Below, piece by piece: positions 7,150 to 12,930 of a stretch of DNA of 17,289 nt; the first letter of the stretch is position 1; every line of letters begins with the position of its first letter. The translations under genes and the position numbers were made by a program. The notes below the pieces were generated by a model that searched no databases, was not told where the DNA came from, and saw only the letters and a program-made list of their open reading frames with translations. Source of the stretch: Actinoallomurus sp045806665 (GTDB lineage: Bacteria; Actinomycetota; Actinomycetes; Streptosporangiales; Streptosporangiaceae); contig JBJMIW010000164.1 in the NCBI GenBank assembly GCA_045806665.1, forward strand, positions 1-17,289, read 5' to 3'.

Positions 7150-7662
7150 ATGCAGGGCGTGCTTACTGGCTTGTTCGCGGTTGTGGGAACTCTCGTTGGA
7201 TCCGTGGTGACCCATCTCCCGCAGCGCCGGAATGCGGAGCATGCCGAGCGTTCTGCTCGGGAGCAACGCCTCTGGCAGGAACGGTTGCAGGCGTACAGTG
7301 CCTTCGCTGAAGCGGCGATCGAGTTCCGGCGATCGCAATACGACCGGTGGCATCGTCATGACGAGGATCCGTCGAGTTCGGCGTACGTGGAGGCAAGAAC
7401 TGAGTCCTATCGGTTGAAGGCGGTCGCCAGACAGGCGATGTTCCGCGTCAAGCTGCTGAGCGGCGATGATGTTCTCATCGCGCAAGTTGACGAGATAATG
7501 AAGATCACCGAGGACCTTCACCACGCGTCGGACAGCAGAGAGCTGACGGCGCGCGGCGGCCAAGCGCAGCAGATCGTGGACATGTTCATCAGCGCAGCAT
7601 CCGCAAAGGTGCAGGACACATCTGCCGTGGGAGTGCGCCCTGCGGATCCTCTGTGGCGGTGA
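7150..7662 (+). CDS. Membrane-anchored helical protein of unknown function
   Basis: The frame is open from 7015, but the protein-like part begins at ATG 7150 (MQGVLTGLFAVVGTLVGSVV), where an N-terminal membrane anchor of about 18 residues is followed by a long charged helical region (QRRNAEHAERSAREQRLWQE onward), likely coiled coil. The 170-residue product has the look of an actinobacterial hypothetical family with an N-terminal helix and the pattern RQERLxAYxxFAxA, followed by a region starting RRSQYDRWH. No catalytic motif is visible. The ribosome site is weak (TTGGG). The role is unknown; the 15-20 C-terminal residues look non-conserved. Confidence 0.65.
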   Translation: MQGVLTGLFAVVGTLVGSVVTHLPQRRNAEHAERSAREQRLWQERLQAYSAFAEAAIEFRRSQYDRWHRHDEDPSSSAYVEARTESYRLKAVARQAMFRVKLLSGDDVLIAQVDEIMKITEDLHHASDSRELTARGGQAQQIVDMFISAASAKVQDTSAVGVRPADPLWR

Positions 7663-7974
7663 CCCCTGGGAGCCACGGCGGGAGCCACCGGGCCGAACGA
7701 TCACGAGTGTCTCCGCACGGGTTCGAACAGCCATCGCGGAGTTCGCCCAGCGTGCGGACGGATTCGAACGACCTCGGAGATCATTTGGGTACCTACGGAT
7801 CCGTAGCCGACGGTCGTGCACGGCTGACGCTCGACGACCGTCGGCCGACGGTGTCTGGTGGACGGCATCGTGTGGCGTTGGTTGTCGTCGTTGGCGACGA
7901 CGAAGGCACAAAAAGGGGCGGCCGAAAGACTCTCGTAAGGGTGGTCCGGGTCTCAGCGGGGTGAACCGCCGTAC
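7663..7974. other. Spacer with strong inverted repeats between convergent genes
   Basis: No gene is seen. The stretch holds a perfect 14-bp palindrome CTACGGATCCGTAG (7793-7806), then a 12-bp perfect inverted repeat (7806-7817 with 7834-7845), then a smaller GTCGTCG/CGACGAC hairpin near 7882-7900. It lies between two genes that point at each other, so a two-way terminator is one explanation. Confidence 0.5.
7806..7845. terminator. Possible bidirectional terminator hairpin
   Basis: GCCGACGGTCGT (7806-7817) and ACGACCGTCGGC (7834-7845) are exact reverse complements with a 16-nt loop. The setting, between convergent genes, fits transcription termination in both directions. There is no T run, as is common in high-GC actinobacteria. 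It directly abuts the perfect palindrome at 7793-7806. Confidence 0.4.
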
Positions 7975-8613
7975 TCAAGCGTGGTTGGCACGCAGATGGT
8001 CCATTGCCATGGCCAGGGCGTCGCGCAGTGGCGTGATGTCGTTACGCAGGTGAGCGAGCATCAGGCCGCCCTGGAGTGCCGCCATGGCGGTGGCGGCGAG
8101 CCGGGCTGGATCGGCATCGCCGCGTAGTTCGCCGCGTTCTTGCAGCCGGGTCAGGCCGCGGGCGAGGTAGGACTCCCAGGTACGCAAGGCGGCATCGAGT
8201 TCGACGTGCAGGGCGGAATCACCGTCGAGTTCGCCGGCCAGGCTGCCGAGCGGGCAGGCCAGCGGGCCCCCCGGGCCGACGTGCATCGCGAGCAGGTCGG
8301 TGGCCCAGCCGTCGAAGTCCTCCCAGGTGCGCAGGTCCCCCAGCCGTGGCTGATTGGCCATGACCCGCTGCAGCTGATGGTCGATGACCGCGGCGACGAG
8401 CTCCTGCTTGCTTCCGAAGTAGTGGTACAGCTGCGACTTGCCCGCCCCGCAGGCGCTCAACACGTCATCCAGGCTGGTGGCGGCCACTCCGCGCTCGAGC
8501 ATCAACCTTCCGGCCGCCGCCACGATCGCGGCTCTGGTGCGGCGCCCCCGCTCCGTTGTCGGCCGAGGTCGGCCGGCCACCCGACCCGTGTGCGGCGCGG
8601 TTTGCAGATTCAT
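7975..8613 (-). CDS. TetR/AcrR-family transcriptional regulator
   Basis: The 212-residue repressor-like protein has an N-terminal TetR helix-turn-helix. RRTRAAIVAAAGRLMLERG is helix 1, TSLDDVLSACGAGKSQLYHY contains the recognition part, and FGSKQELVAAVID follows (about residues 24-78). The helical C-terminal half would bind a small ligand and form the dimer; it includes CPLGSLAGEL, a segment seen in TetR_C subfamilies near YcdC/ComR-like regulators. It is divergent from the SDR gene, with a clear inverted repeat just upstream of its ATG. It therefore probably represses itself and the SDR gene until a substrate binds. Confidence 0.93.
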   Translation of the reverse strand: MNLQTAPHTGRVAGRPRPTTERGRRTRAAIVAAAGRLMLERGVAATSLDDVLSACGAGKSQLYHYFGSKQELVAAVIDHQLQRVMANQPRLGDLRTWEDFDGWATDLLAMHVGPGGPLACPLGSLAGELDGDSALHVELDAALRTWESYLARGLTRLQERGELRGDADPARLAATAMAALQGGLMLAHLRNDITPLRDALAMAMDHLRANHA

Positions 8614-8644
8614 GTACTAAAAAGTACAGTCCTTGCACTGTACT
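8614..8644. promoter_or_regulatory. TetR operator with three GTAC half-sites
   Basis: Immediately upstream of the TetR ATG (8611-8613) lie GTACT-AAAA-AGTAC (8614-8627) and AGTACAG-8 nt-CTGTACT (8623-8644), two overlapping perfect inverted repeats sharing the middle half-site. TetR proteins bind such sites as dimers. The location would block the start of the tetR transcript and the divergent promoter for the SDR gene, giving autoregulation. Which of the two overlapping pairs is the true operator cannot be decided from sequence. Confidence 0.7.
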
Positions 8645-8784
8645 GATTGGTCCACCGTTGGGATCGGACCTTGTCGCATGGACCCTGGTGCGCTGCCTGG
8701 GGGCCGTTGTGATCTGCCGTCGCGGCGCATGCCTAGTGCGACCTCGCCCCGACCGTTCCCGCATGCATCCTCGGAGGTTTTCGC

Positions 8785-9606
8785 GTGCAGTTGAGCAACC
8801 GCAAAGCTCTGATCACCGGAGCGGGCAGCGGCATCGGCCGCGCGCTGGCTGTGCGCCTGGCCGACCTCGGCGGCACCCTCGCCCTGGCTGGCCGGCGAGC
8901 CGAACCGCTGTACGAGACCGCGCGGCTGGTGAGCGAGCGGGGCGGGTCCGCTCACGTGATTCCCGCCGACCTGGCCGACGCCACCGCCCCCACCCGCCTT
9001 GTGGAGCAGGCCACGGCCGTACTCGACGGGCTGGACCTGTTGATCAACAATGCGGGCAACGTCCGCGCCGGTGAGCTGGAGTCCATCAGCGAGGACGACA
9101 TCAATGCCATGGTCGCCGTCGATCTGCTCGCCCCGATCCTGCTCGCCCGCGCCGCCCTGCCGCATCTGAAGGCGGCGACACGCCGCGCGCCCGGATCGGC
9201 CGCCATCCTTGGCGTCTCCTCGGGAATCGCCCTGGTCGGGCTGCCGTACTACTCGGTCTATGCCGCGGTCAAGGCGGGCCTGGCCAACTTCGACGAGGCA
9301 CTGCGTCGCGAGTTGCACGGCACCGGCATCCACGTGGCCACCGCCTACCCCGGCGCTACCGCCACGCCGATGATGGACTCCAGCCAGGCAGGAGACGACC
9401 TCGGCTTCGGGCGGCGCACCGTGGACGAGGTCGCAGACGAGATCATCGCCGGCCTTCGCGAGGACCTCATCGACATCAACACCGCCCCGGCCACCCGCAG
9501 GGGCATGCAGGAACTCAACCGCACCGACCCGGCCGCGGTGGACGAGAAACTGGCCCCGCTGCTGCCCCAGCTGCGTGAGGCCGTGGCCGGGCACCGTTCC
9601 ATCTGA
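8785..9606 (+). CDS. Short-chain dehydrogenase/reductase (SDR)
   Basis: The 273-residue product is an NAD(P)-dependent oxidoreductase of the classical SDR type. It has the nucleotide-binding motif TGAGSGIG (about residues 11-18), the stabilising NNAG (about 90-93), a catalytic Ser in GVSSG, and the active-site YAAVK with Tyr and Lys four apart (about 158-162). AGRR after the second strand hints at NADP preference. It starts at GTG with GGAGG eight bases upstream. The divergent TetR gene and shared operator suggest substrate-induced expression. The substrate is unknown; the C-terminal extension after the PG motif is longer than in ketoacyl reductases and resembles uncharacterised oxidoreductases. 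Confidence 0.93.
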   Translation: MQLSNRKALITGAGSGIGRALAVRLADLGGTLALAGRRAEPLYETARLVSERGGSAHVIPADLADATAPTRLVEQATAVLDGLDLLINNAGNVRAGELESISEDDINAMVAVDLLAPILLARAALPHLKAATRRAPGSAAILGVSSGIALVGLPYYSVYAAVKAGLANFDEALRRELHGTGIHVATAYPGATATPMMDSSQAGDDLGFGRRTVDEVADEIIAGLREDLIDINTAPATRRGMQELNRTDPAAVDEKLAPLLPQLREAVAGHRSI

Positions 9607-9691
9607 CCAACGGAATGCTCCGGAGCACGCCCTTTGCCGATCAGTGCGGGACCGGTTTCTCCCGCGGGGACATGCGCCCAACGGTGCATCG

Positions 9692-9811
9692 AAGCCCTGG
9701 GAGGTGCTGATCGACCTGCTGCGCATCGACGATCAGCTCACCGACGAGGAGCGTCTGGTACGGGATACGGCGCGCGCGTACGCCGCCGAGCGGATCGAGC
9801 CGCACGTCGCG
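9692..9811 (+). pseudogene. Acyl-CoA dehydrogenase N-terminal fragment
   Basis: About 40 codons read DLLRIDDQLTDEERLVRDTA and then RAYAAERIEPHVA, the start of an acyl-CoA dehydrogenase of the glutaryl-CoA dehydrogenase kind. The next codons no longer fit; they are the complement of a transposase gene on the other strand. The flavin and substrate domains are missing and no start with a good ribosome site is present. The fragment lies about 85 bases after the SDR gene on the same strand, so the two may once have formed a fatty- or glutaryl-acid catabolic operon. Confidence 0.7.
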
Positions 9812-10237
9812 GGAGAAGAGCACCAGCCGGCCGTCGTCGGACCAGGATCCGTGCAGGTCCTTGCCATCCAGCGCGATCGCCCAGCCTTCCCTGTCGCAGG
9901 AGGCGTGCTCGCGCAGCCACGCGCCGCCCACCGCATCGAGTTCGTCGGCGTCCAGCTCGATCAGCACCCGCCGCAAGGTGCCCGCGCTCGGCGCCTCCCA
10001 CCGCCGCCGGCCCCGGTCCCATCGGACGTCCAGCAGCCGCAGCAGCCGCTGCGGCAGATCAGCCGCGACCGAACCCAGCTCCCGGTAGTTGACCGCCCCG
10101 GCCAGCGTCGTCACCACCGCGACCCCCAGCACCGCTAGCAGGGGATGCCGGACCCCACGGGGATCACGTGGGTCGATGATCCCTGCCAGCATCTCCAGCA
10201 ACGACGAAACCTCAGCCCGAGCATGCGAAACTGGCAC
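9812..10237 (-). pseudogene. ISAs1-type transposase, N-terminal fragment
   Basis: Likely start GTG 10237 (VPVSHARAEVSSLLEML). The protein shows the helical N-terminal region of ISAs1-family transposases (IIDPRDPRGVRHPLLAVLGV) and then the first DDE segment ALDGKDLHGSWSDDGRLVLF with the first catalytic Asp. After that the reading frame runs into the complement of the acyl-CoA dehydrogenase fragment, so roughly the C-terminal half with the other catalytic residues is lost. The IS was therefore truncated, or only one end survived a deletion. It cannot be active. Confidence 0.75.
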
Positions 10238-10302
10238 CGATGACCTTCTTGTCGTGATCCTGGCAGCGTGAGAACTCCATGATTGCGGACAGAAGGTCAT
10301 CG
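10238..10302. repeat. 12-bp perfect inverted repeat upstream of the ISAs1 fragment
   Basis: CGATGACCTTCT (10238-10249) and AGAAGGTCATCG (10291-10302) are exact reverse complements separated by 41 bases, directly before the transposase start. This may mark the outer end of the insertion sequence or a hairpin that hides the start codon from read-through transcripts, as is known for some IS. The matching opposite IS end is missing. Confidence 0.5.
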
Positions 10303-10395
10303 CCGTTTCGGCGTCACGCTACGTAGCGACGACCGAATCGGGATCAGGTGACAATCACCCCAGACGGGCGACTTTGAAATCGTCCTAGCCAGGAC

Positions 10396-10431
10396 CTGGG
10401 GAATTACTTGAGCACCGGACTGGGGAATTAC
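10396..10431. repeat. Two direct repeats CTGGGGAATTAC, possible IS end
   Basis: The 12-mer CTGGGGAATTAC occurs at 10396-10407 and 10420-10431, start-to-start spacing 24. Multiple AT-rich direct repeats near an end are typical of IS21-family elements, and these resemble that kind of transposase-binding array. No IS21 gene is nearby, so this would be an orphan end. Integrase arm sites are an alternative. Confidence 0.35.
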
Positions 10432-10444
10432 GTGGCGTTCGACA

Positions 10445-10497
10445 GATGTCACTCCTGAAGCGGAAGGCCGGCGGTTCGACCCCGCCCCTGCCCACCA
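10445..10497 (+). other. tRNA-Phe 3' half, attachment-site remnant A
   Basis: After GATGTCACT comes CCTGAA-GCGGA, then variable loop AGGCC, T-arm GGCGG-TTCGACC-CCGCC, acceptor strand CCTGCCC, A and CCA. This is the 3' half of a tRNA-Phe (anticodon GAA) from the anticodon loop on. Two A residues of the loop are missing and no 5' half (GGGCAGG expected) precedes it, so it cannot be a working tRNA. The nine bases before the loop match remnant B, not a tRNA, so they are probably the foreign arm of an integrated element. Confidence 0.78.
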
Positions 10498-10515
10498 CCA
10501 TTGACCTGCAAAAAC

Positions 10516-10548
10516 AGCCCCGAGACCTCATGTCTCGGGGCTATCTTG
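10516..10548 (+). terminator. Terminator after tRNA-Phe remnant A
   Basis: AGCCCCGAGAC (10516-10526), loop CTCAT, GTCTCGGGGCT (10532-10542) form a perfect 11-bp stem followed by ATCTTG. It sits 18 bases after the tRNA CCA end and is likely the original terminator of the tRNA-Phe gene, left in place when the gene was split. Confidence 0.85.
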
Positions 10549-10726
10549 TGACAGTAACGCCGCAGGGGACGACCGTCCGCTTCTACCGTTGCCATCGCGG
10601 ATAGCTCTAATGCAGCCCAGACAGTAGGTAGCGCGACCAGGGATAAAGACCGCATCTGGAGCAGCGGGTTGCCATGACCATTGGTCGTGGCGCTGCCGTT
10701 TGCTGCCGGCCGGCGCCGACGGGCCG

Positions 10727-11176
10727 TCAGATCGGTGATTCGTGGAACCCTGCGGCCGAAGCCTCCTCACGAGAACAGAAGAAACGATCGTCAAGGGGCG
10801 TCACCTCGTACGCCGGACTGACAGGGACCCTGTACGTGTAACCGGCGGCGAAAGTCGTACCCACCAGCGGCAGGTGGCCGCAGCGGATGATGTGCAGGGG
10901 GTACCGCGCCATCCCGGAGGCCAACGGCACTACCAGTGCGACTAGATAGACGACCACGGCGGCGACGGCGGCGCGCGGGAGCGGCGGTATCACCCAGAGC
11001 AGCGCCACGACCGGGAGCGCGGCCAAGAACCACACCAGGACGAAGACCCCGTACCAGGAGGCGAAGGTCGCCGGGGGCCGCGGGCGTGACACAAGCAGCA
11101 CCAGTAGGTACGCGAGCGTGGGGAGCACGAAGACGAGCAGCGCCAGCCAGCCCATGGCCTGCAAAAAGCGCATCAC
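10727..11176 (-). CDS. Membrane protein with sunset-like C-terminal tail
   Basis: The product of about 149 residues has three hydrophobic segments (GWLALLVFVLPTLAYLLVLL; SWYGVFVLVWFLAALPVVAL; AVAAVVVYLVALVVPLASG) and then a soluble tail. The tail, YTYRVPVSPAYEVTPLDDRF followed by FCSREEASAAGF, resembles the actinobacterial sunset domain (pattern Y-hxhPGS-x-Y ... FxTEAEAxAAGFR); its role is unknown. I place the start at GTG 11176 (ATG 11173 next to it) because GAGGAGG lies 12 bases upstream; the frame is open to 11224. It lies between the two tRNA-Phe remnants with no obvious partner gene. Confidence 0.65.
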   Translation of the reverse strand: MMRFLQAMGWLALLVFVLPTLAYLLVLLVSRPRPPATFASWYGVFVLVWFLAALPVVALLWVIPPLPRAAVAAVVVYLVALVVPLASGMARYPLHIIRCGHLPLVGTTFAAGYTYRVPVSPAYEVTPLDDRFFCSREEASAAGFHESPI

Positions 11177-11290
11177 AGCCCGAACGTACCTCCTCACGAG
11201 GGGGAGACCCTGCGTACTTCGCACGGTACCAACCGGAATTGACCCACCCCGGGTTCGTCGGAGGCTCGATCAGAAGGGAAGATCAAGTCC

Positions 11291-11487
11291 ATGGCAGCGA
11301 AGTTCCCCTACTCCCCGGAGCTGCGCCGGCGTGCGGTGACGCATGGTCGGTGAGGTTCGTCCCCGGTACCCGACCGACTGGGCCGCGATCACCGCGGTGG
11401 CCGAGAAGCTGGGAATCGGTACGGCCGAGACGTTGCGTACCTGGGTACGCCGGGCCGAGGCCGACGCGGGTGAGCGGCCGGCGGAAA
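11291..11487 (+). pseudogene. IS3-family transposase OrfA, frameshifted fragment
   Basis: The first frame gives MAAKFPYSPELRRRAV and the next frame continues with MVGEVRPRYPTDWAAITAVA and then EKLGIGTAETLRTWVRRAEA. Together these form the helix-turn-helix half of IS3 OrfA. The shift lies near 11337-11343. After GERP the similarity ends, and OrfB with the DDE domain is absent. A run of six A follows at 11485-11490, but with OrfB gone it has no meaning for programmed frameshifting. Confidence 0.8.
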
Positions 11488-11678
11488 AAATGACTCACCA
11501 GCCCCGCTCAGGCTCCGGGCCGGTCGGTTTAGCGCAGAACTACTCGAGTTCTATCTGACGACAACGGTGACGACAACGACGACAACCAGCGGCACACGAT
11601 CCCGACCGTCGGCCACCGTTCTCCCACGCTCATAGGGCGTCGGGCGTGCGCCGCCGTCAACTACGGATCAAGTGGTCA

Positions 11679-11891
11679 CGCCTCCGGCGGGGGCCTCCGT
11701 CTCGGGGATGGCCTATCTCGGTGCGAAACCGGGGTGTTGGTTCACGACGGATCATCCCCTGCACCGACGTCCCAGGCGAAGCCAAGCAGACCGGGCCTTA
11801 TGGGCGAAGGTCGTTCTTCCGGTCGGGAGCTCCACCTTCGCCCATAAGGCCTGGCCCGCTTCCCAGGGGGTGGGACGACGGCGCAGGGGAA
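11679..11891 (+). repeat. Long structured palindromic repeat, copy 3, with left extension
   Basis: This is the most regular copy. TCCCCTGC pairs with GCAGGGGA at the two ends, continuing through CCGaCGTCCCA with TGGGACGaCGG. Inside is the mini-hairpin GGC-GAA-GCC. The central 21-bp stem runs 11791-11811 with 11834-11854 (one G-T wobble) around a 22-nt loop beginning CGTTC. The left extension with CGCCTCCGGCGGGGG and CTCGGGGATGGCC is shared with copy 2. The variable stem middle reads TTATGG here, again matched by its partner arm. The copy covers the 3' end of the DUF4282-like reading frame on the other strand. Confidence 0.87.
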
Positions 11892-12235
11892 GGCACGGCA
11901 GCATACATCCGCCGCGGCTCCGGCCCAGTCCAGCGGATCAGTTGCTCGCACACCAGCCGCACGCCGAGCGCCCACACCAGCCCGCCGGCTATTGAGATTG
12001 GGACGCCCATCCAGAAGCCCCAGCCCGCCCAGCTCGCCAGCCACCAGGACATGAGCAGCCCGAACGACGTGACCGCGCCGACCAGCACGAGTGAGCCGAC
12101 ATACAGTCACTGCACCAGTATCGGCGCGAAACGACGCTCGAACCGTTCGTCAAGCAGCTCCACCAGCCTCGAACGTGGCTGACCATACTCCGGCGGACCG
12201 GCTGGCGGCCCCGCATGCCCGGCGTGGAAGGTCAT
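11798..12235 (-). pseudogene. DUF4282-like membrane protein, interrupted by a stop
   Basis: From ATG 12235 the frame reads MTFHAGHAGPPAGPPEYGQP, then LVELLDERFERRFAPILVQ, a TGA at 12107-12109 (codon 43), and then LYVGSLVLVGAVTSFGLLMS, a second hydrophobic stretch (GVPISIAGGLVWALGVRLVC) and EQLIRW. A Pro-rich head, a charged F-x-R-F-x-x-P-x-L segment and two helices ending in R-L-x-x-E fit the DUF4282 family. Reading continues unbroken across the TGA, so the stop is probably a mutation or sequencing error. The last 30 codons lie inside repeat copy 3 and look foreign. Without the stop it would be a small inner-membrane protein of unknown role. Confidence 0.6.
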
Positions 12236-12405
12236 GCGTCCCAAGGTCCTCGACGCCGGTGCTCACGTCACTTATGACCAGCTGACGCCTGCCGAACGTA
12301 CGCGCGATCTGACGGCGACGTTGACGGCAACGTCCCCTTCCAGAGGCACACGCGGGCACACGTCGACCACCGTCTGACCTCGGCAAGCAGACCGTGATCA
12401 GGGGT

Positions 12406-12460
12406 GATGTCACTCCTGAAAAGCGGAAGGTCGGCGGTTCGACCCCGCCCCTGCCCACCA
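12406..12460 (+). other. tRNA-Phe 3' half, attachment-site remnant B
   Basis: GATGTCACTC leads into CTGAAAA (anticodon loop, GAA), stem GCGGA, variable AGGTC, T-arm GGCGG-TTCGACC-CCGCC, acceptor CCTGCCC, A, CCA. The expected 5' stem arm TCCGC is replaced by CACTC, so the tRNA is broken exactly at the anticodon loop, a usual crossover place of tyrosine integrases. The arm GATGTCACT and the downstream TGACCTGCAAAAA are shared with remnant A, 1.96 kb to the left. The loop here is intact, so B is the better preserved copy. Confidence 0.82.
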
Positions 12461-12730
12461 CGTGACCTGCAAAAAGAGCGCCGGTCTCCCTCGGGCTGGT
12501 CATCTTGAGCTGACGCGCTGTAGCCCATCGGCGTATGGCGGCATGACACCACAGCCGGAACGTATGTCCCGCTGCACGTGAATTGCGGAACCGGCTCGCA
12601 CGTCATCGGTCTTCCGCTGCCGTCTGGGGTGTCGGCCTTCCCGATGGCGGCGAGTCGGATCATCCATATGCCGTCCACCGCGTGTGGCCTGCGGTTCTGC
12701 TGTTGATCTCGATGCCTGTGCGAGCTCTGG

Positions 12731-12760
12731 TGTGAAACTGCCACTACGTCACGGTATGGT
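12731..12760 (+). promoter_or_regulatory. Possible promoter of the conservon operon
   Basis: TGTGAA (12731-12736) and TATGGT (12755-12760), 18 bases apart, resemble the -35 and -10 boxes of a housekeeping promoter. That would give a leader of about 160 bases before cvnA. Matches of this quality occur by chance, so this is only a candidate. Confidence 0.25.
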
Positions 12761-12930
12761 TTCGGTCCGTTAGAACCTGCAGACGGCCGGAAGCTATCCT
12801 TGCCGGCTTTGCGGTCAGATCGGCGGTGGTGTGGCGCGGACGGGCACGAACGCGTCCGGGCGCCGATGTAAGCCACGAAGGGGTCCGGTAGAAATGTGCC
12901 TCCGACGGAGTCGATACCACAGGACGGTGA

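Larger units (their letters stand above)
10303..10726. other. Spacer with IS-end-like repeats and tRNA-Phe scar
   Basis: No protein gene is seen. It holds two 12-bp direct repeats (10396-10407, 10420-10431), the first tRNA-Phe 3' half (10445-10497) and its terminator (10516-10542). The remainder shows nothing I can name. Confidence 0.5.
12236..12930. other. Spacer before the conservon
   Basis: No secure gene is seen. It holds tRNA-Phe remnant B (12406-12460). The part 12470-12930 is the leader region of the conservon; a minus-strand frame there is the complement of cvnA. Apart from a tentative promoter at 12731-12760 I see no regulatory structure. Confidence 0.5.

Noticed and set aside
7009..7911. 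300-codon minus-strand reading frame
   Set aside because: No family resemblance, overlaps the plus-strand helical protein that has an anchor and coiled-coil character; composition is of shadow type.
8617..9726. 369-codon minus-strand reading frame
   Set aside because: Complement of the SDR gene, which shows full catalytic motifs.
10445..10497. Functional tRNA gene
   Set aside because: Only the 3' half is present; no acceptor or D-arm partner precedes it, and the anticodon loop is two bases short.
11483..11498. A-run as a programmed frameshift site of IS3
   Set aside because: OrfB is missing and OrfA is already frameshifted upstream, so the run has no working context.
11560..11600. Repeated ACGACAACG units as a possible CRISPR or tandem array
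   Set aside because: Only a few irregular short units with no spacers; looks like simple-sequence drift. No CRISPR array is seen anywhere in the window.
12107..12109. Recoding of TGA as selenocysteine or tryptophan
   Set aside because: No SECIS-like hairpin is apparent just after it, and the host reads TGA as stop in all neighbouring genes; mutation or sequencing error is simpler.
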